Below, piece after piece: positions 31,705 through 42,129 of a stretch of 64,000 nt of DNA. Under the pieces are notes generated by a model, which ran no database searches, had not been told where the DNA came from, and worked only from the letters and a program-made list of their open reading frames with translations. The stretch spans positions 186,001-250,000 of the forward strand of contig JALUTQ010000041.1 in NCBI GenBank assembly GCA_032718865.1, written 5' to 3'. The DNA comes from Tilletia caries (taxonomy: Eukaryota > Basidiomycota > Exobasidiomycetes > Tilletiales > Tilletiaceae). The translations under genes and the position numbers were made by a program. Position 1 is the stretch's first letter, and each line of letters opens with the position of its first letter.

Positions 31705-32292
31705 CTCAGGAAATCTGCATACGCGACAGAGACGTGCCACAAACACTGCTCAAACGACATAAACGCTGCTCAGACGCGTTGGGCAGACTCAAGACGCTGC
31801 ACAGACGCGTCTAAAATAAATTTAATTTTTTGGATCATTTCTCAAAGATTTGAAGTCTGCGTCAACGCGACTGGGACGCGACTCGAACGCGTCTCTCAAT
31901 GAAATTGATGTTTTTCTTTCGACCCGAGCAAACCGCTCACTCTTCAGCCCTCCCTGAGCAGTCCTATTGTACAAGCTGACTGTGCTGCGCAGATTGCGCG
32001 TGGGTAAGCGTTGAGGTCAGTCGTTCAAGGAAATGTTTGCATGGTATATATATGTGTGGTGGAAACCTTTTGCGTGGTTAAAGGCTACCGTCGTCCAGCG
32101 GTAGCACACCACGTGGGATTATCACCTTCAGGCTTCAGGTTTGAGTCACACAGACAGCATCAATTTTTTTTTTGCAATGTTCTATCTTTCAGTTAAAGCG
32201 CTCGAGGCGCGTTGGAGTCGCGTCTGTCGACGCTCAATCCTTGCCCAACGCGTCGGCGGACGTGGCAAAAAGCTGTATGAGCAGACGCGACT
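31705..32292 (+). mobile_element. Family-A element, copy C (right end missing)
   Basis: Close to copy B over its whole length, including the junction with the coding fragment. B and C arose by duplication of one already-occupied locus, not by two insertions. Confidence 0.65.
32082..32175 (+). repeat. tRNA-like segment in family A, copy C (B-box damaged)
   Basis: A-box GTCCAGCGGTAGC is kept, but CCCAGG has been deleted before TTTGAGTC, so the internal promoter is probably dead. Confidence 0.45.
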
Positions 32293-32367
32293 ATGACTAT
32301 TTCGGATTTTCAAAAAAAAAAAATAATAAAAAAAACACACACACCTACGACTACGACTCTGACTACG
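32291..32367 (-). mobile_element. hAT-like MITE fragment
   Basis: Short remnant with TTTCGGATTTT and the ACGACTACGACT array, ending where TCTTTTCCTCGCGCG begins. Counterpart of 28931-29064. Confidence 0.5.
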
Positions 32368-32672
32368 TCTTTTCCTCGCGCGCATGAGTTTGGCACCTTC
32401 TTCGTCCGTCTCTGCACCCGAAAGAGCTCCCGTGCTACTACCAGGCGCGGAAGGAGGTGCTGCAGGGCCGAGATGGTTGTTGTTGAAGCTCGTCGTCGTC
32501 GTTGAAAGTTGATTGCATGATGGTTGAAAGGGAGAACAACTTTCGGCTCACAGACGTCGCTGTGGCAAAATGGATGTTGCAGTAAGGAAAGAGAGGAACT
32601 TTGAATTCAAATGGTGACTGTGGGGAATACAACGAAAGTGCGAGGAGGTACAAGGGGAGATGGAAAAGGGGT

Positions 32673-32843
32673 TCAAGAGCGGGGAGGAGGAGGCTCGAGC
32701 TTCTCAACGGCCGCCTTCAGGTCCTTGGTGATGTGTGTCGAATCGCAATCACTAAGGGATATGCCTGTGGCGACGCGGGCGAACTTGTGGGTCGTGTCCT
32801 CGGGGATCGGTGAGAGCTGGCGCTTGGCGGAGACGGAGGACAT
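32673..32843 (-). CDS. Small host-like ORF or first exon
   Basis: ATG at 32843 opens 56 codons with even composition (MSSVSAKRQLSPIPEDTTHK at the start, Pro/Arg-rich end) before TGA at 32673. A pyrimidine-rich leader precedes the ATG. It looks like the N-terminus of a host protein or a small peptide gene. A 3' splice variant cannot be excluded. No domain recognised. Confidence 0.4.
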   Translation of the reverse strand: MSSVSAKRQLSPIPEDTTHKFARVATGISLSDCDSTHITKDLKAAVEKLEPPPPRS

Positions 32844-32845
32844 GG

Positions 32846-32908
32846 TCGAAGGAGGAAGGGGGGAGGGAAAAGGAAGGGGGGAGGGAAAAGGAAGGGGGGA
32901 GGGAAAAG
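32846..32908. repeat. Purine minisatellite, GGGGGAGGGAAAAGGAA units
   Basis: Three and a half units of about 17 bp in tandem sit directly upstream of the small minus-strand ORF. The last unit was the target of the adjacent hAT-like insertion, and its GGGAAAAG appears again after 33970. Confidence 0.75.
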
Positions 32909-33970
32909 TAAGGCTGGCATGCGGAGTAACTCATTTTACACTTTTGCGGAGTACTCCGCACTTTTTTATGTTTTACTCCGCATTTTTACTCCGCACAGCA
33001 CTCCGCAAAAAGTACGGAGTGACTGCGGAGGGGCCAAAAACTCCGCGGAGTACTCCGCATAACTTGGGGAATTTCACCAAAATCTGCGGAGTACTCCGCT
33101 TCAAATTCCCCAAAATTGTGCGGAGGACGGAGGAAGCTCGCCGGAATGTTCCTCCACCAGTGCGGAGTAGGGAGTAAAGTTGTTCGGACCGCCAAAAATG
33201 CGGAGTACTCCGCTTACTCCGCACTTTTGGAATTTCATTTTTTTCCCGTTTTTGACTTTTGTGGCCTCCACAGCGCGCATCACTTTCTCACGGGCAAACA
33301 AAAGTCTCACGTGATATGCCCCTTCTCTCGCGCTGGGCGCAACGTGACCTCCCTCAGGCACAGCATGAGGGCACGCAAACTCGTCAAGGTCGTTGCTGTT
33401 GGCCAATGGTTCCTAGACGACTGGGTTCCCACAGGCCACAACACTGCTGACGGACATTCTGGAGCGCGAGCAAGAGGTCAAGGAGGCGGCCAAGGTGAAA
33501 AAGAAGCGCAAGCGCAAGCTTGAAGCGGACCGGGCGCGCAAGAAGCGGAAGGTGACGCCACAGGAGGACGGGGAGCAGTGACTAGAGCTTCTTCTTCCAT
33601 ATGTTCATAGTTTCTGAATTCCACTCCGCAAAACTCCGCACTTGCGGAGTAAAAATTCACTCCGCAAATAAATTCTTCGTTGCGGAGTACTCCGCAGCAA
33701 AATGAGACTGCGGAGTGCGGAGTGGCCTTGCCAAAAATTTTTACTCCGCCACTGCGGAGTAGGGAGGAACTTTCTGAAAATCTTCCTCCGCAGTGGCGGA
33801 GTAGGGAGTAACCGCGGAGGAGCCAGCAAAAATCTGCGGAGTGACGGAGTACTCCGCACTTTACCTCATTTCGCTGAAAGCAACTGCGGAGTACTCCGCA
33901 CTTTGCCAAAAAGTTAGTTACTCCGCCAGTGCGGAGTAAAACTCCGTACATTTACTCCGCATGCCAGCCT
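32909..33970. mobile_element. hAT-like GC-box MITE (TAAGGCTGGC family)
   Basis: Termini TAAGGCTGGCATGCGGAGTA and complement are flanked by GGGAAAAG on both sides (32901-32908 and 33971-33978). Both halves are filled with the palindrome CGGAGTACTCCG. The middle holds a non-palindromic segment with a coding remnant (33438-33581), so it may be a deletion derivative of an autonomous element or may have captured a gene piece. The duplication lies in a minisatellite and is slightly weaker evidence than usual. Confidence 0.8.
33438..33581 (+). pseudogene. Lys/Arg-rich C-terminal coding remnant inside the MITE
   Basis: One frame reads TTLLTDILEREQEVKEAAKV, then a strongly basic stretch (KKKRKRKLEADRARKKRKV) and a TGA at 33579. 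A coiled helix followed by a nuclear-localisation-like tail is common at the ends of DNA-binding proteins and some transposases. An acceptor-like CCCACAG precedes it. Origin cannot be decided. Confidence 0.4.
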
Positions 33971-34294
33971 TAGGGAAAAGGAAGGTGGGCCTGCCACCCG
34001 GGAGAAGATCTGTGAGGAGAAAAGAAGGGTCAGTGAGGGCAGCACCTTGAGAATGCTGCAGAAGGAAATACTTACTACTCTCGACTGCACAATGTTTCGG
34101 ACGCCCCCATTTTTTTTTGATGGCGGATCTGCATCGGGGAGATTTTATTTTTCATCTGATTTTGGCAAATTATGAAAAATAGACCACATCATGATCATCT
34201 CAGCTGACGCGTCGCTCAGCACGTCCCCAACAGCGCACTGCGCAGGCTCCTCACGTCCATCTTACTCTCAGCGCGTCGCGAATCTCCTTCAGCA

Positions 34295-34913
34295 ATGGCC
34301 CAGCACGATGATCAAAAGGACAACAAGCGCAAGGTTGACGGGCGCAGGTGGGCGTGGGCCTTAAAAACAAGCTGCCCCGGCGTTCTCAACGGCAGTTCGC
34401 GTCATCCGCCTGCGCGAAAACCGAAGAAGAATCTAGCGTCGACGTGAAACCAGGCGTCGACACCAGTACGCAAATCAAGCTCGAGCAGGAGGCTTCCGTT
34501 AAAGGAGAAAAAAAAATTACGGTCCAGCAAAATCCGCCAGCCGAGCCCAGTAAGTTGCACGCGAGCGGCGCGCGGCGAGACGCGAAACAATCTCCCTTTT
34601 TTTTTTGGGAGCTCAATTTGTTCGATATCTGATGCCTTGCTTTCTTCATTATTTCCTATTGCCGATATCAGCTGCTGAAAGCTTCATATTGAAGCTGGAA
34701 TGTTACAAGCCTGCCAATCCCAACGGCGCAACCGTCGCCGAACGATCCAAGCCCACCCGTGTCAACAATGGCCAACGAATTTTAACAATTTGCTCCAATG
34801 ATTCACTCGAGGGGTTTCTCACGCGGCTCGGGCCCAAGGTCCAAAAAGACATCGGCGGAATCCCGGCGGACTGGATGATTCAGCTTAAATCCAGCGGCTC
34901 GGATTCGGAGTAA
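34295..34913 (+). CDS. Predicted three-exon host gene, unknown function
   Basis: Exons 34295-34333, 34396-34549 and 34672-34913 (TAA at 34911). The second intron is well supported (GTAAGT at 34550, ATCAG at 34671); the first (62 nt, donor GTTGAC) is needed to keep frame and is less certain. The 144-residue product starts MAQHDDQKDNKRK, has an acidic/Lys-rich middle (TQIKLEQEASVKGEKKITVQ), then a compact C-terminus with SFILKLECYKPANPNG and QRILTICSNDSLEGFLTRLG. No domain recognised. It is divergent from the small minus-strand ORF at 32.7 kb; the intervening promoter is split by a MITE. Confidence 0.5.
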
Positions 34914-34949
34914 TTCAAACAGTTCACACTTCTGGAGATCGAAGGAGAA

Positions 34950-35552
34950 TTGCTGGATGCCTGTGCATTATCATTCTCAGTGATATTATATATCAACAAT
35001 ATGCAACAGTGTTTAACATTGCTCCTTCTCTTCACTCTGATTAACATTGCTCTGCAGCTGTACGAGGTTAAAATCGCGTATCATTCCTGCTTTTGTGCAT
35101 CCCCCGGTGCAATTTGCTATGGGTCAGTGCACGAAATGTCGCCGATCTGCACGCAGCATCACGAGTGCACGACACGCTACACATAAATGAAGTCCGAGAT
35201 GAGAACCTTGTAACCTTGAGGACATCCATCTCAATACCATTGTGGGTTATGTCAGCATCAGAAGACCAGCGGCAGAGGTGATGAGACAGAAATCTCCGTT
35301 CGTAAAGTGTCTAATCTGCTGGCCGCTCGCCTCTGGATGAGAGATGAGAAATGCATACTCCGTTTGACTTACGGCTAGCATGCTCGCTTCCCATCCTCTC
35401 ATTCCCTCTCAGAATGGGTGACACGGCGACATGCCAAGTGTTCTTTGTGTGAGTTCAGCCACACTTGGCCTTTGGAGCCGTGGCGAAGGAGAGCGCCGGT
35501 CCAAACAAAGGGGGCCGACAATGTTCTTTGTTCCGCAGTCATGCTTTAGGGG
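34950..35552 (-). repeat. Variant R-unit copy, inverted
   Basis: Reverse complement of the R unit around the TATATAATATCACTGAG / TAATGCACAGGCATCC region (34950-35020), followed by the block shared with 23030-23520 (35050-35552). It also shows the unoccupied TA site of the TA-MITE. Confidence 0.65.
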
Positions 35553-36243
35553 TAGTCACAAAGTCAGAAGAACCGCTTTTTGAGGGCGTCAGAGGTGGGA
35601 GTTCTGGAGCTCTATTAGTAAAACCCTCCAGAGCTCTTACTCGACCAAAATCGTCTGAGTGAAAACCACCTGTGTCCAGAACTCTTCCGTCGCACCGAGC
35701 GAAGAAAAAGTGCCCCCTCTCACTCAAACCGACACAGCTCCATGAGATCTCAACATTTTCTCTTCAACCAAAACGCAGTCTCTTCTTCGTAGGAATCTTT
35801 ACTCAGCCTCTCTTTGCTCTGGGTGTGATTTGCTTACTACTTCCTTTCGCGATATCTCTCGTGGAAGAGCTCGAAGACCTTTTTCTCGGACGGTTTCGTT
35901 GATGCTTGTTTATTCTACCACACCTTTTCTCACTACTCATACCATGGCACCGAAACTTACGTAACGACCAGCTATGAAATTTCAATGAAGATATTGTGCT
36001 GCATCCAAGTATCCACTGCAGGTCCAAATACAACGATTAATGATGTTGTTGGGTAGCTATCGTGTGTGATCTGCGGATTTCTGACCTCTCTGGAGGTGTC
36101 GCGTTATAATGGCAAATGAATAACCATCGAAACTCTACCAGTGGTATCTGCACCAGTTCTGAATGCCTGACTTTGGGGGCTTCAATAAGAGCGCCCAAAT
36201 GGAAGAACTCTGGAGCTCTAACAAATACTTTGTGACTACCCCT
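35553..36243. mobile_element. TIR element, possibly PIF/Harbinger-like
   Basis: Ends GGGGTAGTCACAAAGT and ACTTTGTGACTACCCC are perfect 16-bp inverted repeats. GAGCTC-centred blocks lie just inside both ends. The flanks read TTA on the left and TTG on the right, which could be a decayed 3-bp duplication of the Harbinger type. No coding capacity recognised. Confidence 0.5.
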
Positions 36244-36510
36244 TGAGGGAGGATTTGCAAGATTGTGTTCTATTTTCACAATCAGAAGGCCCTGGAGCGC
36301 CCCGAAGCTTCGAGAAAGCTCCGGACTGCGTCCGCTAATGAATTCCCCGTGAACTGTCATCAATACATCATCGCAGTCTCATTACAGTCACACATACTTT
36401 AATGTTCACTCCACTTTTAGGCTTGTAGCTATGGCGAAACCAAATAGACCACTGGGGAGTCGGAAACGATAACTTCTTGGTTTTTGTGAGAGCACACGCA
36501 TCATGCACAG
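36244..36510. other. Spacer, nothing recognised
   Basis: A short stretch with some CCGGAG/GGAGCGCC motifs typical of the GC-rich MITEs, probably a worn remnant. No open frame of interest. Confidence 0.3.
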
Positions 36511-37410
36511 GGCTCGGCAAAACTAAGGTGACTAAGAAACTAAGACTATCCGACTAAGCCTTAGTCCCGACTAGACTAGACTATGACTAAGGGTTTTTGG
36601 CATCCGACTATGACTATGACTAAGGCTCCGCCAGGTCCGACTATAGTCGGTCTTAGTCTGTTAGTCAGACTCTTTTTGGGCTTTCGTCCGGGCTGAGATG
36701 CTTGGAAGGTCCTCCTTTGCATTCACATACTATTTCGAGTCATGCATTTCGAATTAGTAGGAACACATAATTGTGACAGATATCCCAGACTAACATCCGA
36801 CGTTTCGTCGGATTAGTCCGACAAATAGTTTGACGTGTCCGACATCTGACTAACATTCGCATTAGCTGAGTCTCTACTCTCTATTACATAAAGTTTTAAG
36901 TACACAACTTTCCGGGTGTGGTAAGTGGTACCACGTCCACATCTGCATGTCCGCTTGCGAACGGTACGCAGGCCTCGGCAACGACTAATAGTCGGTCCTT
37001 TTCTGAAATCCTTGGTCCAGGTCAATAGGACCGTCCGCTAGTCTAGTCTAATCGGGACTAATAGTCACTTAAGTTTCTTAGTTTGTCTTAGTCGGAAGCG
37101 GACCTGACTAGCGTGTGACTAACGTGTCACTAACCGACTATTAGTTTCCTTAGTTAGACTAAGTCCGACTATGATACTATTGATCGACAAATAGTCTTGA
37201 GACTTACGGCCGATACTGCGGAACGGGTTGAGAATGGTCTGTGACTCGGGATCCTGAATCACAGGCCATTCTTGAGCCGTTCTCATACTGTTTTGTAGCC
37301 GTTTTCAGACAGACAGTACTATAGCATTACTATAGTATCTCTCATAGCGCTCCTATAGCACCTACTATAACACTTCTGTAAGACTGTAATATTATACTTA
37401 ATATCGCTTG
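36511..37410. mobile_element. hAT-like element, second copy with inverted right half
   Basis: The first 455 or so bases match 12715-13160 (CAGGGCTCGGCAAAACTAAG onward). At 36971 the terminal sequence CAGGCCTCGGCAACG appears pointing the same way, and the following 440 bases are the reverse complement of 13787-13340. The right half is therefore flipped relative to the complete copy. The GAATGGYCTGTGA hairpin is still present (37232-37270). No duplication was found at the outer edges. Confidence 0.7.
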
Positions 37411-37499
37411 CCTCGTTCTTCGGCTGAAAGAGGCAACCAGAACCCCACTAATTTCCAATTGCTATGACTATCTTTAACCGAAAAGTCCTGGACGGTTGC

Positions 37500-37748
37500 A
37501 AACTGTCCGACCCCCGGGATTCGCCGGGGTCCACGCTCCGCGTCTACGGAGGACGGAACACTTTACACCGAGTGAAAAAAATCCGAAGCACGGACGACTT
37601 CTCACAAGCAGCGCAGCTCCGCGAAATTTTTGGGCGCTGCGATATCGGGTGGTGGAAAACACTTCCTGGAAACGAAGCCCGCTAAAACGGGCTCCGGAGC
37701 TCTATCTCGGACTCCGTGTTCCGGGGATATACTCCGAGGCATCCTTAA
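37500..37748. mobile_element. GC-rich MITE fragment
   Basis: Contains GGGTCCACGCTCCGCG and CTCCGTGTTCCGGGGATA blocks and ends TACTCCGAGGCATCCTTA, the terminal style of the TAAGGATG family. The other end is not clear and no duplication is visible. Confidence 0.4.
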
Positions 37749-38279
37749 GTCTGACTGCGGAAGGATGACCAGCAAGAGATTTATCAGCAGCGGCAGCCTC
37801 ACCAGCACAAGCAGCTGCCTCCACCGGTCATCCAGGAGCAGCAGGAACCGGAAGCACGGCCTCGGCCCCAATCCAAGCGCCCGGAGGTTCCGGCGGGCAC
37901 GCTCCCCGATGCGTAGCTGCGGGAAAGAAGTAGACGCATGTAGAATTGCCGAAGTCAGCGTGGCGATCGGCCGGGCGGCCAGCGATGAGCCAGACTCACT
38001 CACCTAAGAGCAATCCTCGCGGTCGCCGAGCGCGGTGAAGTGGGTGGCGGCGATGGAGGTCGAGCTCGAGAACCGTCAGCGAGCTGGGACCTGGGAGAAC
38101 TGAAACCTCCCTAAAAATCGCATATTCAAGTTCGCCGGACGCAAAAAGAAGCACCAATTGCAGCTCCAATCACAACAGAATCCAAGCTTCATCACCTTTC
38201 CCGGAGCGCCCCACCCCAGTGACGCCCCTGTTCTCCCGTTCTCGTCTCCCCCAGTCGCAACACAATCATCGACAACAGC

Positions 38280-38714
38280 ATGAACGCGATCAGCACCGAC
38301 TCATCGGCTCCCCCAGGACACGTCGTACAGGTCCCCGCGAAATCACAACGCACGGCCTCCATCTTCCGTCGACCAAAAACCGCAGATACCGAACGCCGTC
38401 TCTTCTCACAACCCCAGCCCAAGATTCCTGCGAACGCCGCTCCAAGAGAATCTGCCTCAGGCTCGCAGACTACAGACCCGCCTCGGTCCTCACTCCGTGA
38501 AGGCCGCCGTCTTCTGGCTTCAAAGAGCGCCAGCTCCACTGCCCTCAAGTATCAGTACAAGGAACAAGACGCGAACGCACCCGTGCCAGTAATGCTCCAT
38601 CAGCAGTCCAGCTACATACCACAAAGCCCGCGCAATAGTAGCTCGAGCAAGAGACGCGACGTTGTCCCCACATCCGGCCTCGATTTCCCCCGGGACGGCG
38701 ATTCCTCACCTTAA
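38280..38714 (+). CDS. 144-codon ORF, unknown, 3' part duplicated
   Basis: ATG at 38280 opens a Ser/Pro/Arg-rich frame (QRTASIFRRPKTADTERRLF near the start, NSSSSKRRDVVPTSGLDFP near the end). Composition is protein-like and low in structure. The last 36 codons lie inside a 0.5 kb inverted repeat and recur at 42.5-42.64 kb. It may be an N-terminal exon of a regulatory protein. No domain recognised. Confidence 0.35.
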   Translation: MNAISTDSSAPPGHVVQVPAKSQRTASIFRRPKTADTERRLFSQPQPKIPANAAPRESASGSQTTDPPRSSLREGRRLLASKSASSTALKYQYKEQDANAPVPVMLHQQSSYIPQSPRNSSSSKRRDVVPTSGLDFPRDGDSSP

Positions 38715-39122
38715 CCCGGCACAGGCACCGCATCTGGTTCAACTGTCCAGTCCACGTGCTCTCGGCTTATGAGCTTTGCTTCCCGCTCCAGTCCACTCGT
38801 GTCTCCGCTCTCCGGTCTGCCCGGCGCACCACCATCAAATTCAGTATCGTCCTTTGGTCTCGTACCTGTCCCCGCACGCAGCAACCCGAACTCAGGAAAA
38901 TTGCCGCGCCGTATTGGATATCCTGCAAGTAGAACTACAAGACCAAGCGGGAAGAGGAAGGAAACATCGTCAATCATTGTCACTTTAGGATTCTCGCAGC
39001 AGTCGGAGCCCGCAGGTTGACTTCCAAGAGGCCCACGCTCTCACAGCCAGACTCATTTTGCTCCGTGCCCTTTTGGCCCTCATCATCAAGGCCACCATGC
39101 ACCTCTACCAAAACTGTGGAGC
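38607..39122 (+). repeat. Inverted repeat arm 1 (partner 42130-42641)
   Basis: About 515 bases match the reverse complement of 42130-42641 with few differences. One difference is a T4/T5 run that breaks a minus-strand frame in arm 2. Both strands have open frames here and neither is clearly coding. Confidence 0.8.
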
Positions 39123-39990
39123 GTGCGAACTTTCATCGGAGTACGGAGTTTCGGTGTAGTAGTCACGCTCCGTCACCCCGGAGTACGGAGTGGACTTTGA
39201 AATTTTACTAAATTGAGCCGGAGTACGGAGCTGGCGCAATGAGCTCTACTCTGGGGGCCCCTACTCCGGCTGACTTCGCCTAATTTTGAGATGCTTTTTC
39301 GCGCTCCGTACTCCGCTCATTTTTAGGCAGTCGCCCCAACTCCACTCCGCGCTCCGCAGAAAATCATCGGACCGCATTGCGCCAGCTCCGTACTCCGGCT
39401 AAATTTTGGCAAAATTTCAAAGTTCACCTCGAAATACGGGGTGCCGGAGCGCGACTACATAGCCGAAACTCCGTAGTCCGGGGAAAGTTCGCTGACGTCC
39501 TACAAAACTTGGGAGAAATGTGGATCCTTACATTGGTTCACGCTCTTCCATCCATCTTTTTGTTCGACAGAAACATCGTTGGCCGTCGACGAGCTCTCTA
39601 AAAAAACTGAACTCAAAGAGAAACCTGAAAATGGAATTCGCCCATTTTGAAAATCAGTGCAAAAAATGCTCATTTCCGACTGAAATTTTCACAATTGCAA
39701 ACGTATCTTTGAAAAGGACAAGGCCGCGAAGCGCCCCGGAGCTTCGCGCGAACTCCGCAATTCGTCTGTTCATGGATGTCGTCATTCTGTACTCCGTCAA
39801 AACTCTTGCTCCAGCCCTGGTCGTACCCCGCACTCTGAGGACATGACAGCCTTGCGTTCCAAACTCCTGCAGAATTAAATCATCGGGAGTGAGCTCTCGA
39901 AAATGCATTCCGTACTTCGTACTTCCCCGGAGCAATGCTCCAGATAACGAGGAACTCCATAAAGCAAGCCCCTTGAAGGCTTACTCCGCG
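39123..39990. mobile_element. GC-rich MITE (TAAGGATGGGC family), worn copy
   Basis: Dense in CTCCGTACTCCGG and CGGAGTACGGAG motifs and ends CTTACTCCGCGCCCATCCTT. The interior block around GCTCTTCCATCCATNTTTTTG matches 54165-54200. The left end is eroded. Confidence 0.5.
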
Positions 39991-40190
39991 CCCATCCTTG
40001 GGAAGGGGAAGGGAAACGACATAAGCCAACATTGAACATTAAGCTATGTTCGAGAGAACATCTACTCACCTATCATGCGAAAGACGTGTCAGCACACCAT
40101 AGATAATTACCCACGTATCCGCGTCATCCCGAGTCATGTCGAAACGATGTAAACATTTTATCGAATTAGTTAAGGACTTAAGGTGATCGC

Positions 40191-41071
40191 ATGCACGCCG
40201 GGTCGCAAGACGGCGGGCGGGAAGCAGGTGACAACGCGGTGCCAGAACGAATGCGTAACACTGTCGAGGTCGAAATTTTGATCCTTGATGCTGAGAAGGC
40301 TCTGTTTGAAGAGCTCACGGCAAGGGGAAGAAGAGGTGTAGACTGTAGACTGCAGACAGGCATTCAGCACAGCAGAGCGCCGAGAAGGACTAAATACGCC
40401 GCCGATTGCTCTCGACAACGGACCAAGTTTCCCGTCAAAAACGGATTTTCTCTCCTGCAAGAACGTATTTTCTCTCCTACAGGCTACATCGCCTTGGCCT
40501 CGAGGTCCGCGGCTGGCCCCTCGCTGCCAGTGGTCTTCTCGCCCCTGAAGTCGTCGTCAGTGAGGTGCCCGTTGGACTTTCCCCCCGCAGAGACCTCGGC
40601 GATCGTCGACCAGATCGAGGCCCTGAAGGGGAAGGTTCGAAGGCCAAAGCGACTTTCCATCCCCACCTATGACCTCAACATTCACACCGAATCGTTGAAA
40701 TACTTCAACCCGAAATCTCCTCCTTCACCTTCAAGACGACGAACTTGATCCACATCAAGCCGGTCGGCACGGAAGACGACCACCACGACGACAATAACGA
40801 TGGCAACCACGAAAATGGTGACGACGACGACAATGTCGATCTCTCCTTCGCGCATCCTGCTTTTGTCGCTGCTGCTGCACGCGCTGCCGCCTTCGGTGCC
40901 CCCGCTGCCGCTGGTACTACACCGGCCACTTGCGCCCACCCTACTCCCTCCGCTGCTGCTTCCGTCGCCAAGCGCACGCGGAGAAAGAACCGCCTTTCTC
41001 GAGCGACAGTTGCACCGAGGCGTGCGCTCAGACGAACTTGCCGAGGACGAGGGGGAACGGAATGCATCTAG
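40191..41071 (+). pseudogene. Fragmented unknown coding region with Asp-rich segment
   Basis: Frame 1 (40191-40748) includes SAIVDQIEALKGKVRRPKRL and DLNIHTESLKYF. Frame 2 overlaps as VEILQPEISSFTFKTTNLIH and continues through an Asp/His/Asn-rich run (40750-40845) to an Ala-rich and then Arg-rich end at 41071. The switch near 40710 suggests a frameshifted gene. Low-complexity composition makes coding status uncertain and no domain is recognised. Confidence 0.3.
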
Positions 41072-41364
41072 CGTCACTACCGCCGGCATGCGCGAGGCGC
41101 GAGGACGAGACGTTGTCCGCGTTCCTGCAGGCCATATGATGGCCTCATTCTCATGTCATAGTCTCTTCGTCTCAATCGATATCTTCCCTTCAATCACACC
41201 CACACAAGCAGCGTCAATGAGTTGGGCCGACATTGATTCATTGATTATGTTTGCGAAGGCGTAGTTCGCCTAGGTGGTGAGAAAAGAGGATAGGGAGGAG
41301 CGCGTGTGATACCGCCACTCATTCTGAATTTTGAGAGAGGAGACGCGTCAGACTTACATTAGCA

Positions 41365-42013
41365 TCCTACTCCGTACTCTGTCACGATAAGGAGCACCAG
41401 AGAAAATTTACACCGTGCTCCGTCAAATTATGAAGGGTTTCAGAAAGTCTACTCCGTACTCCGTAGCTACGAAGCCCGGATACTCCGGGGGAGCTCCGTA
41501 CTCCGGGAGATGATCTCACAAATCTCGAAATATGGTACGATTTCAGAAATGTGTATGCTGGTGATCAAGCTTGTAGCAGCTGTGCTTAAGAGAACAGTCT
41601 GAGAGCGCTTTAAGAGCTGCTTTGGTCAAATTTAGACTGCGAGATGAGATTTTTAAAAATGATTTTGAGAATTGACCCCAAAATACCCTAAAATATCACT
41701 GTATATGAGAAAATACCTTCCTTATGAGAAAAATGTGCAGGTCCCGGAGCGCCCCGGACTCTGGGGTACCTTCGTACTCCGTCACATTTCAGGTATTTAC
41801 TCCGTACTCCGGGGAATTTTCCGCAGCGGCCAAAGGTCAGCTCTGTGCTCCGGAAAATTTCCTGCGATGCTCAAACACCAGCTCCGTACTCCGGCAACGT
41901 TGAAGTAACCTCCTGATTCTCACTCCGTACTCCCGGCTCCCCCGGAGTGCGGCCCCGATCACCGGGGCGTTTTGGCAAAGCCGCTCCGGGGCTTACTCCG
42001 GGCTCATCCTTAG
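41365..42013. mobile_element. GC-rich MITE (TAAGGATGAGC family)
   Basis: Ends GGCTTACTCCGGGCTCATCCTTA at the right edge (42013). Almost the same body recurs at 45231-45814. CTCCGTACTCCGG boxes occur throughout, with an AT-rich core (41620-41720). The left terminus is not resolved. Confidence 0.6.
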
Positions 42014-42129
42014 CCTCGGGGTCGTCTCTGTTCCCATCACCCTTCGGAGTCGCTCCATCGCTATTCGCTCTTGCCCCTTCGTGGGTCGTTTCCCTACTCC
42101 ATTTGCTTACACGGTCGTCTCTTGCTCCA

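Noticed and set aside
32717..32961. Pro/Phe-rich minus-strand ORF (FPPPFLFPPPF repeats)
   Set aside because: It is the purine minisatellite translated; the small ORF from ATG 32843 in another frame is better supported.
34605..34671. First codons of the continuous frame at 34605
   Set aside because: They lie inside the predicted intron (GTAAGT at 34550 to ATCAG at 34671); the spliced model gives a better start and keeps the upstream exon in frame.
38711..39020. Competing ORFs on both strands inside the inverted repeat
   Set aside because: Neither strand is clearly coding: the differences between the two arms change amino acids in every frame, and the minus frame is broken in arm 2.
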